From Cordylochernes scorpioides (lineage: Eukaryota; Arthropoda; Arachnida; Pseudoscorpiones; Chernetidae), in contig CP092875.1 of assembly GCA_030710605.1 (NCBI GenBank), positions 63,745,404 to 63,809,403 of the forward strand: DNA of 64,000 nucleotides, written 5' to 3'. Positions within the stretch are counted from its first letter, which is position 1. Each line of letters begins with the position of its first letter. This document shows, piece by piece, positions 8,283 to 20,537 of the stretch. The notes below the pieces were generated by a model. That model saw only the letters and a program-made list of their open reading frames with translations. It had not been told where the DNA came from and made no database searches. The translations under genes and the position numbers were made by a program.

Positions 8283-11100
8283 AAAAAAGATTAATATTCT
8301 AAGGTTTAATATTTATTTATTTCTGTCCATTTTTATAAAATGAAATTATAAATATTCTTAAAGCAGATAAAGCAAAATACAATTGCATGTCTGATATTCT
8401 GAAATTTATTTAACGAAGTTCTGGGTTCTCATCTTGGTTGATGGACTCGTTGAGGTCGTTGATGGAAATTATTGTGGTGAAGTCCAGGCTCTTTTACTGT
8501 CTGATCATCTTCTCCAGGCTGACGAGCCTGGCAGGTCTTGAATAAGGGGTCTGCCTCCATCACTGGGGGACTCTTGGCGTCGAGGTGTAGCTAGCCATAT
8601 AGGATGGAAAATCAGTAGAAAGGCTAAAGCAGTCTATAGGCCTTTAATTGAATAATTCTTTGGCCACACTATCCAGCTCTCACACCAGGCTTGGAGCAAT
8701 CCCTCACAAACTTAGTGGTCAGTGGTGAGCTCCTACAGCATGCCATCTACTTGAAGATGTCAATAGGGTTCTGGGCCTGAAGTTGAGTTTCTTTGGTTTT
8801 ATAGTCTCAGGCTGCATGCTACAGCTGTCAGTTGGCTCTCGGAATTGGGCCTCGTTAACTAGGGACTCGTGCCTTTCCTTCTAAACTATTCTTACATACA
8901 GGTGAGTCCCTTTTTTGTTGTTGTTGTTGCTTTTAACATTGCCTCCCTTCAGCAAGCATCCTATATTCCCATTTAAATTTATTTAGCCCACCAGCTATTT
9001 ACAACTACCTATTTTTTTTTAATCACAAAATATTTCCTCACAATGAGTTTCCTTTGAGAAATTCATTGTGAGGAGATATTTTGTAATTTTAAAAGTTTTC
9101 ACAATTTCATAACTACCTATATTGGTGTGAAAAAATAGTACAAATGTAATATTGTACTGAGATAAGGTGCATAAATTAAGAAAAAAAAAAAACCTATATT
9201 GAATTGTGTCTTCCGCATCCTTCAAAAAACATCTGGAACTATTTCCCCAAAAATAAAGCTCAATCACTTCCCTGACCGCTTTTTCAAAATATGAGTCCCC
9301 AAAAATCAAATCTTTTGAACAGCCCAAATTATCAACGTTCAAAGTAAGTTTATATTTCCAGTATAAGGAGTTTTGGTCATTTAAATATTTGCTGAATGTA
9401 TAATAAAAGAATAGTAAAAAAAAAAGCAGAAGTAACTAGAGAGCAATAATAAAAAAAATCAGTAATTCCAAATTATATTCAACAATATTTGTTTCAAATA
9501 TCATAAGCATATCCTAAATATTATAAAATTTGTTTCTCATTCGAAGATTCTTTCGTTCATTAAAATATAATGATACCCCAGATGCATACATTATTTATTT
9601 TTAAAAAGCTCAAATTACAAAATATTTTATTTCGCAACATTGGAGTCACAACAAACAATGTCCCTGTAAATATTTTTGTAATGCTTGATCGAGGCTCATG
9701 AATTTTCTACTAAAGTAGAAATTCCATTTAGTTCTATTTTTTTAAAAGTACGAATGTCTAGTTTTACAGCTCCCACTTCTAAGTTGTAAGTTGAATTTCA
9801 GAACACGAATTAGTTTAGTTTTAGATCTAATATCAATTTAAATATACCAAAATATGTGCTAAATGTTTTATTTTTACCCTATTAAGATGCTTTTAAAAAG
9901 TATAAAATTTAAGCTGGTTAATATCGTGCAATTTAATCATACATAATGAATATTTTAGCGACTCAAAATGGTAGTCATTTTAGTTTGGTATTATTGTTGA
10001 TATGAAAACGCAATGTCATCATTTTAAATCTATCGCAGTTTGAGTAATATATCATAATCTATTTTCCCAAGTAATGTGTTCTAAGCAATTTTTGCATTAC
10101 ACTAAAATAAATGTCTATTTCAATAATGTGTGCCATAAAAAAAAAAGCAGAAGTAACTAGAACAACAATAAAAAAGTAAATATATAGTTGGCATTTATTA
10201 CAATTTTATTTATATGAACAAAGATTTTTTTTATATCAATGATGACATTTTTGTTTTTTTATTATATGAACTAGGTAGTCTTCTATTTTCATTTTTAATT
10301 GTTGTCATATATTATTAACATAAATACTATGTTACATTTATTGTTAACACATGAATACAATAAATATTAACATTGAAATATTCCTAACTAAATATGAAAG
10401 ATTGATTTATTGTATCCATATGTATATTTGAGAGAGAATATATTTATTTATGCTTTAAGCCTTTAGTAGATTATATTTTGTGACATTTTTACCTAGCTTT
10501 CTATTTTTGTAAACTATATTTCACATGAAATTATTTTTCAAGTTCTAAATGCAGTGTTTGCTAACAAAGGAGACATTTTTTTTGTCTAATCTCCTTTATT
10601 CTAGATTTTCTTTATAAACAGTTTATTGTTATTTCTATATATTCATTTTTATTGAGTTTTCTATCATTGAGATGTTCAATGAATTAAAAATATAATGAAA
10701 ATAATTTTTAACCGCACAAAAATATATTTAAATTGAAATTTAAAGAAAATATTTACATTTGAAAATTATTTTACTCTTTTTCTTTGTAATATATCTCAAT
10801 ATAAATAAGCATATTTTAAAATTCTATCTAAACATATTACCTAATCAAAAGGGTTTATGATTTTTATTAATGTGAGCATTTTTAATTTGATCATCGTCAT
10901 GTATGTTTTCCAAAGCAGGAATAATTTCCATGGACTTCTGCAAAATTCTTGTGAAAAATATACATTGAAATAAAGGGTGCCCCAAAAGTCTTGTGCAGTA
11001 TGTTATATTTGTTCAAATCAATAAGCTTGAGGGATAAGTCTCTTTTAATTATGTTATATATATATTTTTGAAAATAGAACAATCCATAATAGATATTTAG
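8283..11100. other. Gene-free, AT-rich region
   Basis: 8400-8930 is somewhat more GC-rich but has no long frame or family I recognise, and ends in a short GTT run. An element-like palindrome lies at 9021-9096, and a family C fragment at about 9120-9200. A 35-bp block containing GCAGAAGTAACTAGA occurs at 9422 and again at about 10145, 720 bp apart. The rest is simple AT-rich DNA. Confidence 0.5.
9021..9096. repeat. Short palindrome
   Basis: Arms around CACAAAATATTTCCTCACAATG and its reverse complement face each other across about 15 bases. It would fold into a hairpin. I know no family for it. Confidence 0.6.
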
Positions 11101-11102
11101 TT

Positions 11103-11213
11103 AAAAAGGCATATATTGGATCAAAAATTATTTATTTATCAACATTTTTTCAGCATTCAGCCAACTGAAATGTTGGTATATAAATTATTTTTGATCCAAT
11201 ATATGCCTTTTTA
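11103..11213. repeat. Palindromic repeat, family D
   Basis: Inverted arms contain GGCATATATTGGATCAAAAA and its complement, with a short centre. One arm recurs at 46676-46760, and a diverged full copy is at 45425-45680. Confidence 0.7.
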
Positions 11214-11239
11214 ATAAAAAAAAAATATATATATGTAAT

Positions 11240-11620
11240 GTTGTTGCAAATGATCCTGTCGATGTATGGGTAAACTGGCAGTCGTGTACATAAGGAGAGT
11301 GTTGATGTTCTTTTCACATGCAGACAAGAAGCAGAGGCAGGGCTAGATGTTAGCACCGAGAGTGATCGGAGACAGTCCACGGGACGGAGGTAGAGGCTAT
11401 GACACAAACCTGGATGCCTATCACCGAGACATGGAGAGACAGAGAGATAGAAGCGGTCTGCCGATGAACCCACTGTAGCATACACTGCCTGAACCCCTGC
11501 TAAAACTGTCCTGTTGACAGGGGTCATCTATAAAAAGCCCTGGAGGGGGGGCCCCATCTGGGCATCGCCTATTTCCTCCCCCTCTGCCCGCAGTTTTCCC
11601 CACTCTTTGGCTTTTTTTTT
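11240..11620. other. GC-richer unclassified segment
   Basis: It has a TATA-like CTATAAAAAGC on the + strand near 11528 and a poly-purine/pyrimidine edge, which would fit a solo LTR or promoter fragment. I found no matching second LTR and no convincing coding frame. Confidence 0.3.
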
Positions 11621-11901
11621 TATTTTGACGTCACCATTTTGAGTTTAAATACAAATAAGGGTGTACAGGTTATATTAATAAAGATATAACATATATACAA
11701 AATATGGGGGTGGTAGCAAATAGGAACAGTGTACATTTTAATAGAAGGGTATGATCTTATAAAGTATCGGCTCTAACTAATTGAAAGATATGTGAATTAT
11801 ACTAAAAGTGTCATTATTATACAATTTAAAATATCTACTTATATATTTGCCTTATTCTGTCTGTTTGTTTGTCTGAAGCTCACGGATGGGAATTTTCATA
11901 A

Positions 11902-11972
11902 CCATCGGTGGTTCAGTGGTAGAATGCTCGCCTGCCACGTGGGCGGCCCGGGTTCGATTCCCGGCCGATGCT
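11902..11972 (+). tRNA. tRNA-Gly (GCC)-like gene, followed by a repeat tail
   Basis: The body matches eukaryotic tRNA-Gly(GCC): A box TGGTTCAGTGG, anticodon loop CTGCCAC with anticodon GCC, B box GGTTCGATTCC, and acceptor 3' strand CCGATGC. Six of seven acceptor pairs form; base 1 is C where G is expected, and the discriminator would be T. A T15 run follows directly, a strong pol III terminator. The DNA after it is the same repeat tail that follows the tRNA-Gly copies at 23130 and 23880, so it is more likely a mobile tRNA copy or SINE head than an ordinary gene. Confidence 0.55.
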
Positions 11973-12116
11973 TTTTTTTTTTTTTTTACAATTTTTAAAA
12001 CTCATTTATATATTATACAAGAATGACATCCACGGCGCCAATTTATAATTGTAACGAATAGTATTTGAATAAAAGCATTTAATCGGGTAAAATCCGGGCG
12101 TTGCCCGGGTCATTCG
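11973..12116 (+). mobile_element. Helitron-like tail after tRNA-Gly (copy b)
   Basis: It contains GACATCCACGGCGCC, the AATTTATAATTGTAACGAATAG block and AATCGGGTAAAATCC followed by the GC hairpin. The CTAG end has decayed. Confidence 0.55.
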
Positions 12117-12419
12117 TATATAATAATTGTATAAACGAATGCAAGACAAAATCACCGCGAATGTTTCTTTTTTTTAAGGCAATTATCGTTATTTATCGTT
12201 AATTTTTGTTTCGATTTTATTGAAAAAAAAAACGATATGGTGCCTTTGAAAAATGATCTTTATTGCTATGCAGTTTTCTATTTAGTCAATATACCTAAGT
12301 TCATGTTGCAAATGTAATTATCTCTATCGATTTAGTAGGTGAAATGCAAAAAAAAAAAATCAACATGATGAAATCTTTATGAAAATTCACATTTTTATTT
12401 TTATATTTTCAAGACACAC

Positions 12420-12656
12420 ACAGTTTGGGACGGGACGTTTCACAAGAGAGACATCCACGGCGCCAATTTATAATTGTAACGAATAGTATTTTAATTAAAA
12501 CATTTTAAAAACACACAGTTTGGAACGGGACGTTTCACAAGAGTGACATCCATGGCGCCAATTTATAATTGTAACGAATAGTATTTGAATTAAAACGTTT
12601 TTAAAATATATACGCACTCGGGTAAAACCCGGGCGTTGCCCGGGCCATTCGTCTAG
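12420..12656 (+). mobile_element. Tandem Helitron-like 3' ends (two partial copies)
   Basis: The block GGGACGTTTCACAAGAG through GTAACGAATAGTATT occurs twice in tandem, at about 12430-12490 and 12525-12590. The second copy runs into the perfect hairpin CCCGGGCGTTGCCCGGG and then CTAG at 12653-12656 before a T. Confidence 0.65.
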
Positions 12657-13527
12657 TACCATATATATAAATATTATGGATTCTTGTATTTTACTATAAA
12701 TGGTAATAAGGCCAAATCTAAATAAATAAATAGTGTGTGACATTTTGTAAAAGCGTTGTTACCATCATCAGGCAAAAGACTGAATCTAAATTCTGGCATA
12801 TCATTACAGAGAGACCTGTGTTATGTGCCAAAATATAAATGAAAGAGAGAAATAAAAGCAAAATAATTTCCTGATAAATCAAGAAAATATAATAATGTAC
12901 AGTAAAATATCACTAAAAAGGATTCTTAAAAGGTATATTACAAACTTTCCCTTATAACAATCTCAAAACAATCCCCATTTTATTTTCTAATGCAGTTATT
13001 CTTCTTCTTTCTTATCTCCACTCAATCATACTGGGGGGGTCAAGCCTGTAAAGCTTGAGACTCTTGATGGTGTCTGTCGGGGATGAGTAGAGCACATCAT
13101 CTAATACAGTGAACTATGGCTATAATTAACCAAAGGTTCAGTTCCATTGGGGTTCACTATATATTACTGTTGGACTTCTTTAATGACTGTGTTTAACATC
13201 CGACAAAGTGATCAAGAAATTTCCTAAAAATTTTTATTCAGAAATGAACAAGGAAGGTAAATCTTAAAGCTAGAGGTTTTCTGTTATAGTTAACACACTT
13301 CAGCCAGAAAAAAAAAATAGTCTATCTTTTCTAAAATGTAATAATTTTACTTAAAAGAAAACTAGAAATGCAACTTTTGTAAGACTCCAAGATTAGTTTC
13401 ATAGAATCATTAACCTTTTCCGTTCCAATACCCTTTGAGGACTACTTCACCCAAAGTGTGCCACTAAATTAAGATATAACATGTGTATCTCTCATGTTTA
13501 TTTTATTTTTAAAATAACATGTGATAT
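12657..13527. other. Repeat fragments, no gene
   Basis: It holds a degenerate family A arm at about 12690-12780 and the reversed 3' end of the LINE-derived repeat (tail AGATAAGAAAGAAG, - strand) at about 13000-13110. The remainder is AT-rich and unrecognised. Confidence 0.5.
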
Positions 13528-13781
13528 TGTAGCGTAGAAATCAAGCCTTGAGATATCCTAAGATGTAAAAATATTTATTGATGACATCACAGCGACGAGT
13601 CGACAATTATTAACAGGTCAGCCCCGAAAACTATTTACAGCTAGAGAATCTTAAGCAAGCAAGCAAAGAAATATTTTAAAGATGATTTCACAAATACAGA
13701 TTAATATATATTTTTATAATCTGTTGGATATATTTTCATTGAATAATATTAAATTAAATAATAAAATATTTCTTCGTCACA
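13528..13781 (-). repeat. 3' LTR of the gag-only element
   Basis: 254 bp, matches 15208-15461 nearly throughout. Confidence 0.9.
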
Positions 13782-14047
13782 TAGCCTCCTCCTATAGAGA
13801 GCATCGACCCGATGCTCAGCAGGAAACTTACGTCGTCAGTCTTAAGAACTAGTACTATGGCCAGGGATATTTTCAGGTGACTGCGGTGGATGTCTTCTTT
13901 CAGTTGAGATATCTTCTTCATGAGGACTTGGTAGGTCTATGTTTACGTCAAGGTAGCTTTTTCTCATTTCTACTGTGGTCGGCAAGGGGGGATTTTATAA
14001 CTTTGCGACCTCACCTCCAATGGAGCCTCACCTCCAATCATCTAGTT

Positions 14048-15131
14048 TTAATGGCGGGGCGTCCAGCTAGATCTTCTAGCAGGTGAGAAATGTTGTCTGT
14101 TTCGACCGCGATATGAAGTAGGGCTTCGGTAGCGAGTGAAAGTTTTCCTCGATGATTCGTCATTGGGGTCCTGAGATTCAGCTCGAGAGTTGTAGGATAC
14201 CATTGCGTCTTGCTTTCTTTGGAAATAGTCATTTCTCCTTTCCTCATTGTGTCTCTTCCTGTCACGGCAATAGCGGACGACGTGACCTGGGCGTCCGCAG
14301 TAGAAACAGATTGGCCTTCCCTCAGTTGTACGCCAATCATTGGTGTCGCGTCTTCCTCCTTGTTTTGGGTATCGAGGTTCAGGGTGCGGTCTTATAGTTT
14401 CGGCCTCATATCTGGTATTTAAAAACTGTCGGGGTCTTTCCTTCTGAGGGGGACTACTGAGGGGGAGAGCCTAATGCCCGCTGTACCTCCTCACGAACAA
14501 TTTGCCTAATCATAGATGACAGATCTTCTCCGTCATCCTGGTCACAGAGAGAGGCTACATTTGGTAGGCGCTCGTACCTGGTTGGGGTAACTCGCCTACA
14601 ACGGAGCGCCTCAACACGGCGACATTCTGTAATGAATTGCTCGGTGCTCTGTACATCCCTCGGTAGGAGTGCTTGATAAAGCTCCTCAGCTATCCCCTTC
14701 ATGAGGTGGGAGATTTCATCTTCCTCGCTCATTTGAGGATCAACCTCTTTGCACAAGCACAGGACATCCTGGATGTAAAATTCGGTACTTTCACCTTTTA
14801 ATTGTGCCCATGTTTTAAGTTTCTTCTCCACTTGCAATTTTGAATTTTCTTTTTTTCCGAACACATTCTCTAATTGAGATGTGAATTCCTTCCAAGTCTG
14901 TATGCTTTCTTCGTTGTTCTCAAACCATTTGAGAGCAGTTCCAGACAGATAAAAATAAACTTTAGTAAGACAAAGGGTTTCGTCCCAATGGTTGTACCTT
15001 GCCACACGTGCATACCCTTTTAACCATTTTTGAAGATCTTCACCATCCTCCCCGGAGAAAATGGAAGGGTTCCTTGGCAGATGTTGAACAACGTAGTTGC
15101 TTACCTGAGTACCTTCTTTCTTTACATTCAT
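14048..15131 (-). pseudogene. Retroelement gag with zinc knuckle, frameshifted
   Basis: The first part (Met at 15131 to 14454) is a gag capsid-type domain with the motif GTALKWFEN. The second part, to a TAA at 14048-14050, carries one knuckle CFYCGRPGHVVRYC (CX2CX4HX4C) and a basic tail. The two frames are separated by a 13-bp direct duplication of TCCCCCTCAGTAG near 14455-14480. It adds an in-frame TAG and shifts the frame; one copy of the unit would keep a single frame. The open frame also extends upstream into the LTR without an ATG, so Met at 15131 is the likelier start. Gag packages the element's RNA. Confidence 0.8.
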
Positions 15132-15207
15132 AGAAGTTTCTTCTGGTTCAACAGAATCAATTTTTCTTTTATTTCTTAATGGGTATCGGTCCAGTCTCTC
15201 CACCAGT

Positions 15208-15461
15208 TGTGACGTAGAAATCAAGCCTTGAAATATCTTAATATGTAAAAGTATTTATTGATGACGTCACAGCGACGAGTCGACAATTATTAACAGGTCA
15301 GCCCCGAAAACTATTTACAGCTAGAGAATCTTAAGCAAGCAAGCAAAGAAATATTTTAAAGATGATTTCACAAATACAGATTAATATATATTTTTATAAT
15401 CTGTTGGATATATTTTCATTGAATAATATTAAATTAAATAATAAAATATTTCTTCGTCACA
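15208..15461 (-). repeat. 5' LTR of the gag-only element
   Basis: 254 bp; the primer site ACTGGTGGAGAGAC-like sequence follows on the - strand. Confidence 0.9.
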
Positions 15462-15639
15462 ATATATTTAAAACATTAGTTGGTTCACCCATCTAATAAG
15501 AAGCTAAAAATATATATTTTTAAATCATATGATTCTTGGACCAACATAGGCCAGGATGAAGTGCAGGCTTGTCTGGCCAGGTTGAATAGAACTAAATCAT
15601 TATTCTTTTTCCTTCTTATTGATTGGAATAGTCCGAACA

Positions 15640-15950
15640 CACACACACATTCTATATTACACAATATAATGCGGCCTATGATTGTAGAACAACATTTGAA
15701 AATATCCCGCATGTGTTTCTTTTGAACAAAAAGTCAAAATTTATTTTAAGGAGAAATAATGATTATTTTTAACCTTAGGAATGTGTGAAGTATGAAAGGA
15801 TTAGATATCATTACTCTTCACAATTCATCCTTTCATACTTCATCCCTAAGGTTAGAAATAATCGTTATTTCCCCTTAAAATAAATTTCAATTTTTCATTC
15901 AAAAGAAACACATGTGGGATATTTTCAAATGTCGTTCTACATTCTATATT
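15640..15950. repeat. Palindromic repeat, family F
   Basis: Arms of about 140 bp face each other around 15810 (for example ATTTATTTTAAGG... and its complement). The same family, interrupted, is at 34566-35045. Confidence 0.75.
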
Positions 15951-16109
15951 CTTTTCACTTTTAGTTTTCCTGATGTCAGGAATGGGTAGAGCACCATTCA
16001 GGCGCACTAAAGATAATGTTAATATGGCTTGGAGGTCACAAGTCCCTCAATAAGTTTGTCACAATATTCAGAGTGGCTGACGGCTGTTTTTCCATGTGAA
16101 AATATAGTA

Positions 16110-16310
16110 CAGTAGAAACTCCATGAGAGGACAATCATGCTAGAGGACACCTCTCTATACAGGACAGTTTTCATTTTCAAAATGACAAATTTTTACTAAT
16201 TTTAACAACCACTTTCTGGTAAACAACACCTCTCCTATACACCTAACCAACACCTATAGGACACTTTAGCTCTGCAACTAGGGGCTGTCCTTTACAGAGA
16301 GGTTCAACTG
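16110..16310 (+). mobile_element. Tigger-like MITE, family P1
   Basis: Begins CAGTAGAAACTCC and ends in the inverted GGTTCAACTG, flanked by TA. Other copies are listed below. The TIR resembles that of the Tigger element at 59377-61783 (CAGTGGTACCTCG). Confidence 0.75.
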
Positions 16311-17129
16311 TATTTCTATTAATAGTGAGGATTTCATACTAGAGGTATCAGTTGTGGGGTCCATAGTGCTGAAAACATAGGTCCAGAGGAAGCAGTGAGG
16401 ATTGTCAGAATCTATTCAGGCAAGATTTCAGCCTCTCTGCAGGGATCAATTTTTCTAAATTCTCTGACAAATTTCTATGGCAACTGGTGACTTACTCCTC
16501 AATGGTAGCTCCGAACACTTCTCGAAGCCAAAATGTCACTAGAAGAATATAATAATGAGTGTTTGGTCTAAGCTCTCTGAGAGCCATAGTAAACTTAAGT
16601 ATCAGAAAGTGAAGCAAGAGAAGAAGATGATATCATGGTTAAGGCAAAATTTCCAACTATAATTTAGCCATATATTTGGCCCATCCACTTAGCCAGCTAA
16701 GCGCTTCTTTGGCAGATTGTCAAGATTCCATTAGATTCCTTGTGGATCTTATGGAAAAGTCTGCCCTAGACTGACGAGGGTCATTAGCCCTAACCATGGT
16801 CTCTAGGTGGACTCTTTTCAGTTTGCCAAAGCTGGTGTTGTGGCTTTGTCACCGACCCGCGGCCGCTAGTTTGCGGTGACGATCAATAGATGACGTCTAG
16901 CTTTGATGTCTATTTTGACGGGAGAGACGACCTTTGTCTTTTTAATCACTGTTGTTCACAAAAAAAGAGTCAAGATTAAGGAGAGTGTTTATTATCCCCA
17001 TTACCCAACATGAAGAGTCCCAAAATAGTGGCAGATAATATCTTCTTTCTTATCTCGGTAGATAATACTTGTCAGCTAATATAGCACATAAAGTATCTGC
17101 TTCCTCTCTTGTTAGACTTCACAATCCGT
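16311..17129. other. No gene or recognised repeat
   Basis: Unique-looking sequence of mixed composition without a long frame or clear splice-bounded exon. Confidence 0.4.
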
Positions 17130-18097
17130 GTTCAATGTGGAGTCCTTCATCCTCAAACATCGCCTGCAGACAATAGATGACAGATTGGACAGCATTAAAC
17201 AACATATCTGTTGGAATTGATGAAACTTGCTGTTTGATAGAAGCCTTCAACAAGGCCAATGTAGTAGACTGGTAATCATAAACACATGACTTAGTGTATC
17301 TCCATAGCTAAAAATTGCAAGGCGACAAGTCTGGCGATCTTGAAAGCCACTGGTGTTATAAAGTAGCGACTTATCACACAAACTCCACCGAACATATCCT
17401 CCAGCAATTGTTTGACACAGCGGTAGAAGTCCTCCATCTTGCACAAGTGTTATTTCGCATAGTGCTCATCATGGGGGAATAAGCTTTTCTCTCAAAAGTT
17501 GTAAATAACATTCACCACACACACAGTTACAAAAACAATTTTAAAAGTTACAAGAAAATAAGACCTAATCCAAATAATTTAATAGTGTGCGTTAACATTT
17601 TTATATCATAGATTAGGTCTTATTTTCTTGTATTATAATCTATAATCCAAATTGTGCTTTATCAATTTTAAAAGTTGTGGCATTGATTTCTTTAAAGAAA
17701 AATGGTCCAACAATAAAAGAAGTGAACCCACACACCAAACTGCATCTCTGAGCTTATCAACTGTCGTTTCTGTGAAAATTATGGGGTATCCTGTTGTCCA
17801 AATATGGCTGTTTTGAGTGATAACTTGTCCATTTAGAGAAAAGTGAATTTGATCTGTCCACAGAATATTCAACACCCAGTTTTCATCAATATTGATTTTC
17901 CAGAAAACCCATGCAGGGAATTCTTGACACTTCTCAAAATCGCTGACTTTCAGCTCGTGAAATCTTTGAATTTTGTTCATTATTTTTATTAGTGCTCTCC
18001 AAACTGTTCCATATGAATCCCAGTTTGTTGAGAAACTTGTCGAGCACTTCTCCATACATGGATAACATTTAGATGCTTCAACTTGCTGCAAAACCAT
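17130..18097 (-). pseudogene. Decayed Tc1/mariner-type transposase (DUF4817-like)
   Basis: The 154-residue frame at 17633-18097 contains NILWTDQIHFSLNGQV...NSHIWTT, which resembles the first-aspartate region of arthropod DDE transposases (LFSDEATF...GQVNLRN...YW). Downstream on the same strand, in scrambled frames, come remnants of QDG.PPHY and PDL.P.DFFLWGY, the second and third catalytic regions, and a C-terminal helix ending near 17130. A family A palindrome fragment interrupts it at about 17545-17660. Family assignment is from memory of the motif order. Confidence 0.55.
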
Positions 18098-18477
18098 AAC
18101 AGCCGCTGACTTTCCTGTCAGTAGTCTTGCACTCCACTTTTGCTTCCAGAGATCCAGTCTTCACAACTGGATTGAATTACTGCTTTGAATATCTTTGAAA
18201 GTACAAAATGCTCATAATGCTTCAACGGTAGATTCTGAATTGCAATAAAAACATTTTATCCAAGAGTGCCTCATCCTGTAGTGATGGCCTTCCAAAATAA
18301 AAAAAAATATTATCAGATAGATATTTTTTCAAATGAGGGAATTAAAATAAATTTAATCGATCCGGATTGAATTAGGCTAATCAAATATTTGGTGAAAAAT
18401 ATATTGAAGAATAAAATTTTTAATTAATTAAATCTGCTGAATTAATTATAAATTACATTTATATATTAAGCAAATGA

Positions 18478-18792
18478 GAAGGGGGTCGGTGGAAGGTTGG
18501 TTAAACCATTTGGTTTTCGACCACTATGACCCGGGTTCAATTCCCGCATCGGACACTTTTTTCTGTTTAAAAAAAAAATGCTCCAATGGCCCCCGATTCT
18601 TGCAAAAGTCCAACCCCACCAGCGAGTGCAAGTAACCAAACGGGGCTCTGGCACATTTGTAAGTGCAAAGTCGAACTGCCTTTCACATGTGTAGACATGT
18701 GGTGCGCTTACAGTAAAAGCAGTCGCTAACTACCCACCATGATTATCATGGCCTGTACCACGTGTACTAGGGATAAGCAAAAAAAAAAAAAG
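18478..18792 (+). mobile_element. tRNA-headed SINE, family S
   Basis: The 5' part is tRNA-like with a B box (GGGTTCAATTCCC) and an A-box-like GGTTGGTTAAACC. The body has CACATGTGTAGACATGTGGTGC and TGATTATCATGGCCTGTACC, and it ends GGATAAGC plus A12. Fuller copies: 31438-31706 and 56757-57063. Partial copies: 30986-31166, 35818-35961 and 50156-50273 (+); 33088-33250, 50960-51140 and 52588-52760 (-). Confidence 0.8.
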
Positions 18793-18937
18793 AGATTTAG
18801 TTTTAAATAAAATAGAATTATAAATACAAAGTTTATTAAAAAATTATGAAATTTACATTGTTTTCTCAAATAGGAACCATAATAAAAATTGAGTCAGTCA
18901 CAGGATCATCTATTTTGCATGTTCTGTGAATCATATA

Positions 18938-19113
18938 CAGTAGAACCTCCATGAGAGGACACTCACGCTAGAAGACACCTCTTTACAAAGGACAGTTTTC
19001 ATTTGCAAAATTACCTTTTATACTATTTAGAAACTCTCTGGTAAGAGGACACCTCTCCCTAAAGGACACTTTGGCTTTGCAATTAGGTGTCCTCTACAGG
19101 TAGGTTCTTACTG
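18938..19113 (+). mobile_element. P1 MITE
   Basis: CAGTAGAACCTCC ... inverted end ACTG, flanked by TA. Confidence 0.75.
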
Positions 19114-19496
19114 TGCTGATATAATTTTATTTAAAAATAGAAATTTAACTCTCTGAGAGGATTCCAACAAATGGCATCTAAAATATCAATTCTATTTGCT
19201 ACACATTTTAATTTGCATTTTACCTATTTTACATATCTCGGATTGCATTTAAAAATTGTCACACAATTCTTCTACTTTTGACAAAATGAAGTTTTATAAA
19301 CCTATCATCATATATTATTGGGGTTCTCTCTTAGTATTCCAAAAAGATCAATTATAATTTTTCAATTTATTAAACAATTTGGTCACGGATTCTCCGATTC
19401 TAGTAGAGTGTCATCTAGCGATTAAAATTGTAACTGAAATCATTTCAGAAATTTCAATTAAAATGGCCATTACACATCCTGAGCATAATGGTGTTT

Positions 19497-19692
19497 AGTA
19501 AAAGAAAAAGAAAATTATCAAGGATGAGTTTCTTAAATTTAATGCTTTACCTTTCAAGCTTTCAGGTATTCAGGTATAACCAAAACTTTAGTTTTTTATT
19601 CCTGTAGAAGGGTTGTTAATACCTGAAAGCTTGAAATGTAAAACATTAAATTTAAGAATATCATTCTTGGTAATTTTCTTTTTCTTTTACTA
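19497..19692. repeat. Palindrome of about 90-bp arms
   Basis: AAATTTAATGCTTTACC...CAAGCTTTCAGGTATT is mirrored by AATACCTGAAAGCTTG... within 200 bp. A similar exchange of arms with CTCAAGCTTTCAAGTA is seen at 41490-41860. Confidence 0.65.
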
Positions 19693-19735
19693 TTTTGAAT
19701 TTTGTTTAGCAATGTAGTTTGTTTTTATTTCAATA

Positions 19736-20537
19736 CTAGCGGATGTACCCGGCTTCGCCCGTGTTTTACCCGAGTAAAGGTTTGTCTAACGAATCTCTCG
19801 ATAAAGTGAACATTTTTTCCCGGTCCCTTGAAAAACACTCGATAAGTTGAATAAAATCAATATTAATCGGTACCCGAGTAAAGGTTTGTCTAACGAACAT
19901 TTGTTAAAACAATTCTCTATAAACTTATAAAAAGAAATAGATATATTTTGATAATTTGAAACTCGTAAATTTGAATCTCTCGATAAAGTGATCATTTTTT
20001 CCCGGTCCCTGTGTGCCGTGTCATTCTTAATTTTGTCTTTCCTAATTTTCTACATTACAAAATCATCGTTTTATCTAGTGAACATTTTTTCCCGGTCCCT
20101 TGAAAAATACTCGATAAGGTTGAATAAATTCATGGTCGTTTATGGAAGATGGACGAAGTTCCCGGAGGTCATCTTGGGCAAGCTCCCGCGAGGCTTTTTT
20201 ACTTGTCTACTTGGCACAGCTGTGTCACCAACTCTGCCCTGATTGGTCGGTGGGTACTTGGACTGTACATCCGGCAGGCGGCCGGACGAATCCATTCTCT
20301 CGACGGGGTGGGGCAGACCTAAGCCTATCTCCGTCGCAAGGTGGCGCTGCTTGCGAGTTAAAGCTACAAATCTGCAAATAACTCTAAGGATATTAAAGAT
20401 ATTCAAGATATTATTTTTCGAAAACCTTTCCTGGGATATGCCTAATAATATCCCAAAATTTCACGGCGATTGGATGTACGGTTTTTGAATCTATAGAGTA
20501 CAGACAGACAGACATTCATTTTTATATATATATAGAT
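19736..20537. mobile_element. Helitron-like end fused to an RTE-LINE-like tail (copy h)
   Basis: On the - strand the left end reads CGGGTAAAACACGGGCGAAGCCGGGTACATCCG then CTAG at 19736-19739 followed by T (family-like hairpin plus CTAG). The right end has AATTTCACGGCGATTGGATG, then repeated ACAG and a TA run, like the 3' tail of RTE-type LINEs. It also repeats CCCGGTCCCT with TCGATAA three times. No intact gene; the GC-rich frames at 20140-20406 are not supported as coding. Confidence 0.45.

Larger units (their letters stand above)
13528..15461 (-). mobile_element. LTR retrotransposon with gag but no pol
   Basis: Two 254-bp LTRs (13528-13781 and 15208-15461) start TGT and end ACA and differ at only a few sites. 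ATAT flanks both ends as a probable target duplication. The 1.43-kb interior encodes a complete gag with zinc knuckle and a short pol-like tail, then a purine tract AGGAGGAGG beside the 3' LTR. Protease, RT, RNase H and integrase are absent. It is either an internally deleted Gypsy copy or a gag-only non-autonomous element. Confidence 0.88.

Noticed and set aside
8512..8535. CTGACGA between CCAGG and CCTGG as a hammerhead
   Set aside because: The surrounding palindrome would form a simple hairpin and no GAAA box follows.
14038..14340. 100-codon frame next to gag as a separate gene
   Set aside because: It overlaps the gag zinc-knuckle region in another frame. The knuckle frame CFYCGRPGHVVRYC is the meaningful one.
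20140..20488. Overlapping 80-90-codon frames in a GC-rich stretch
   Set aside because: They lie inside a repeat with LINE-like tail, overlap on both strands and show no domain.
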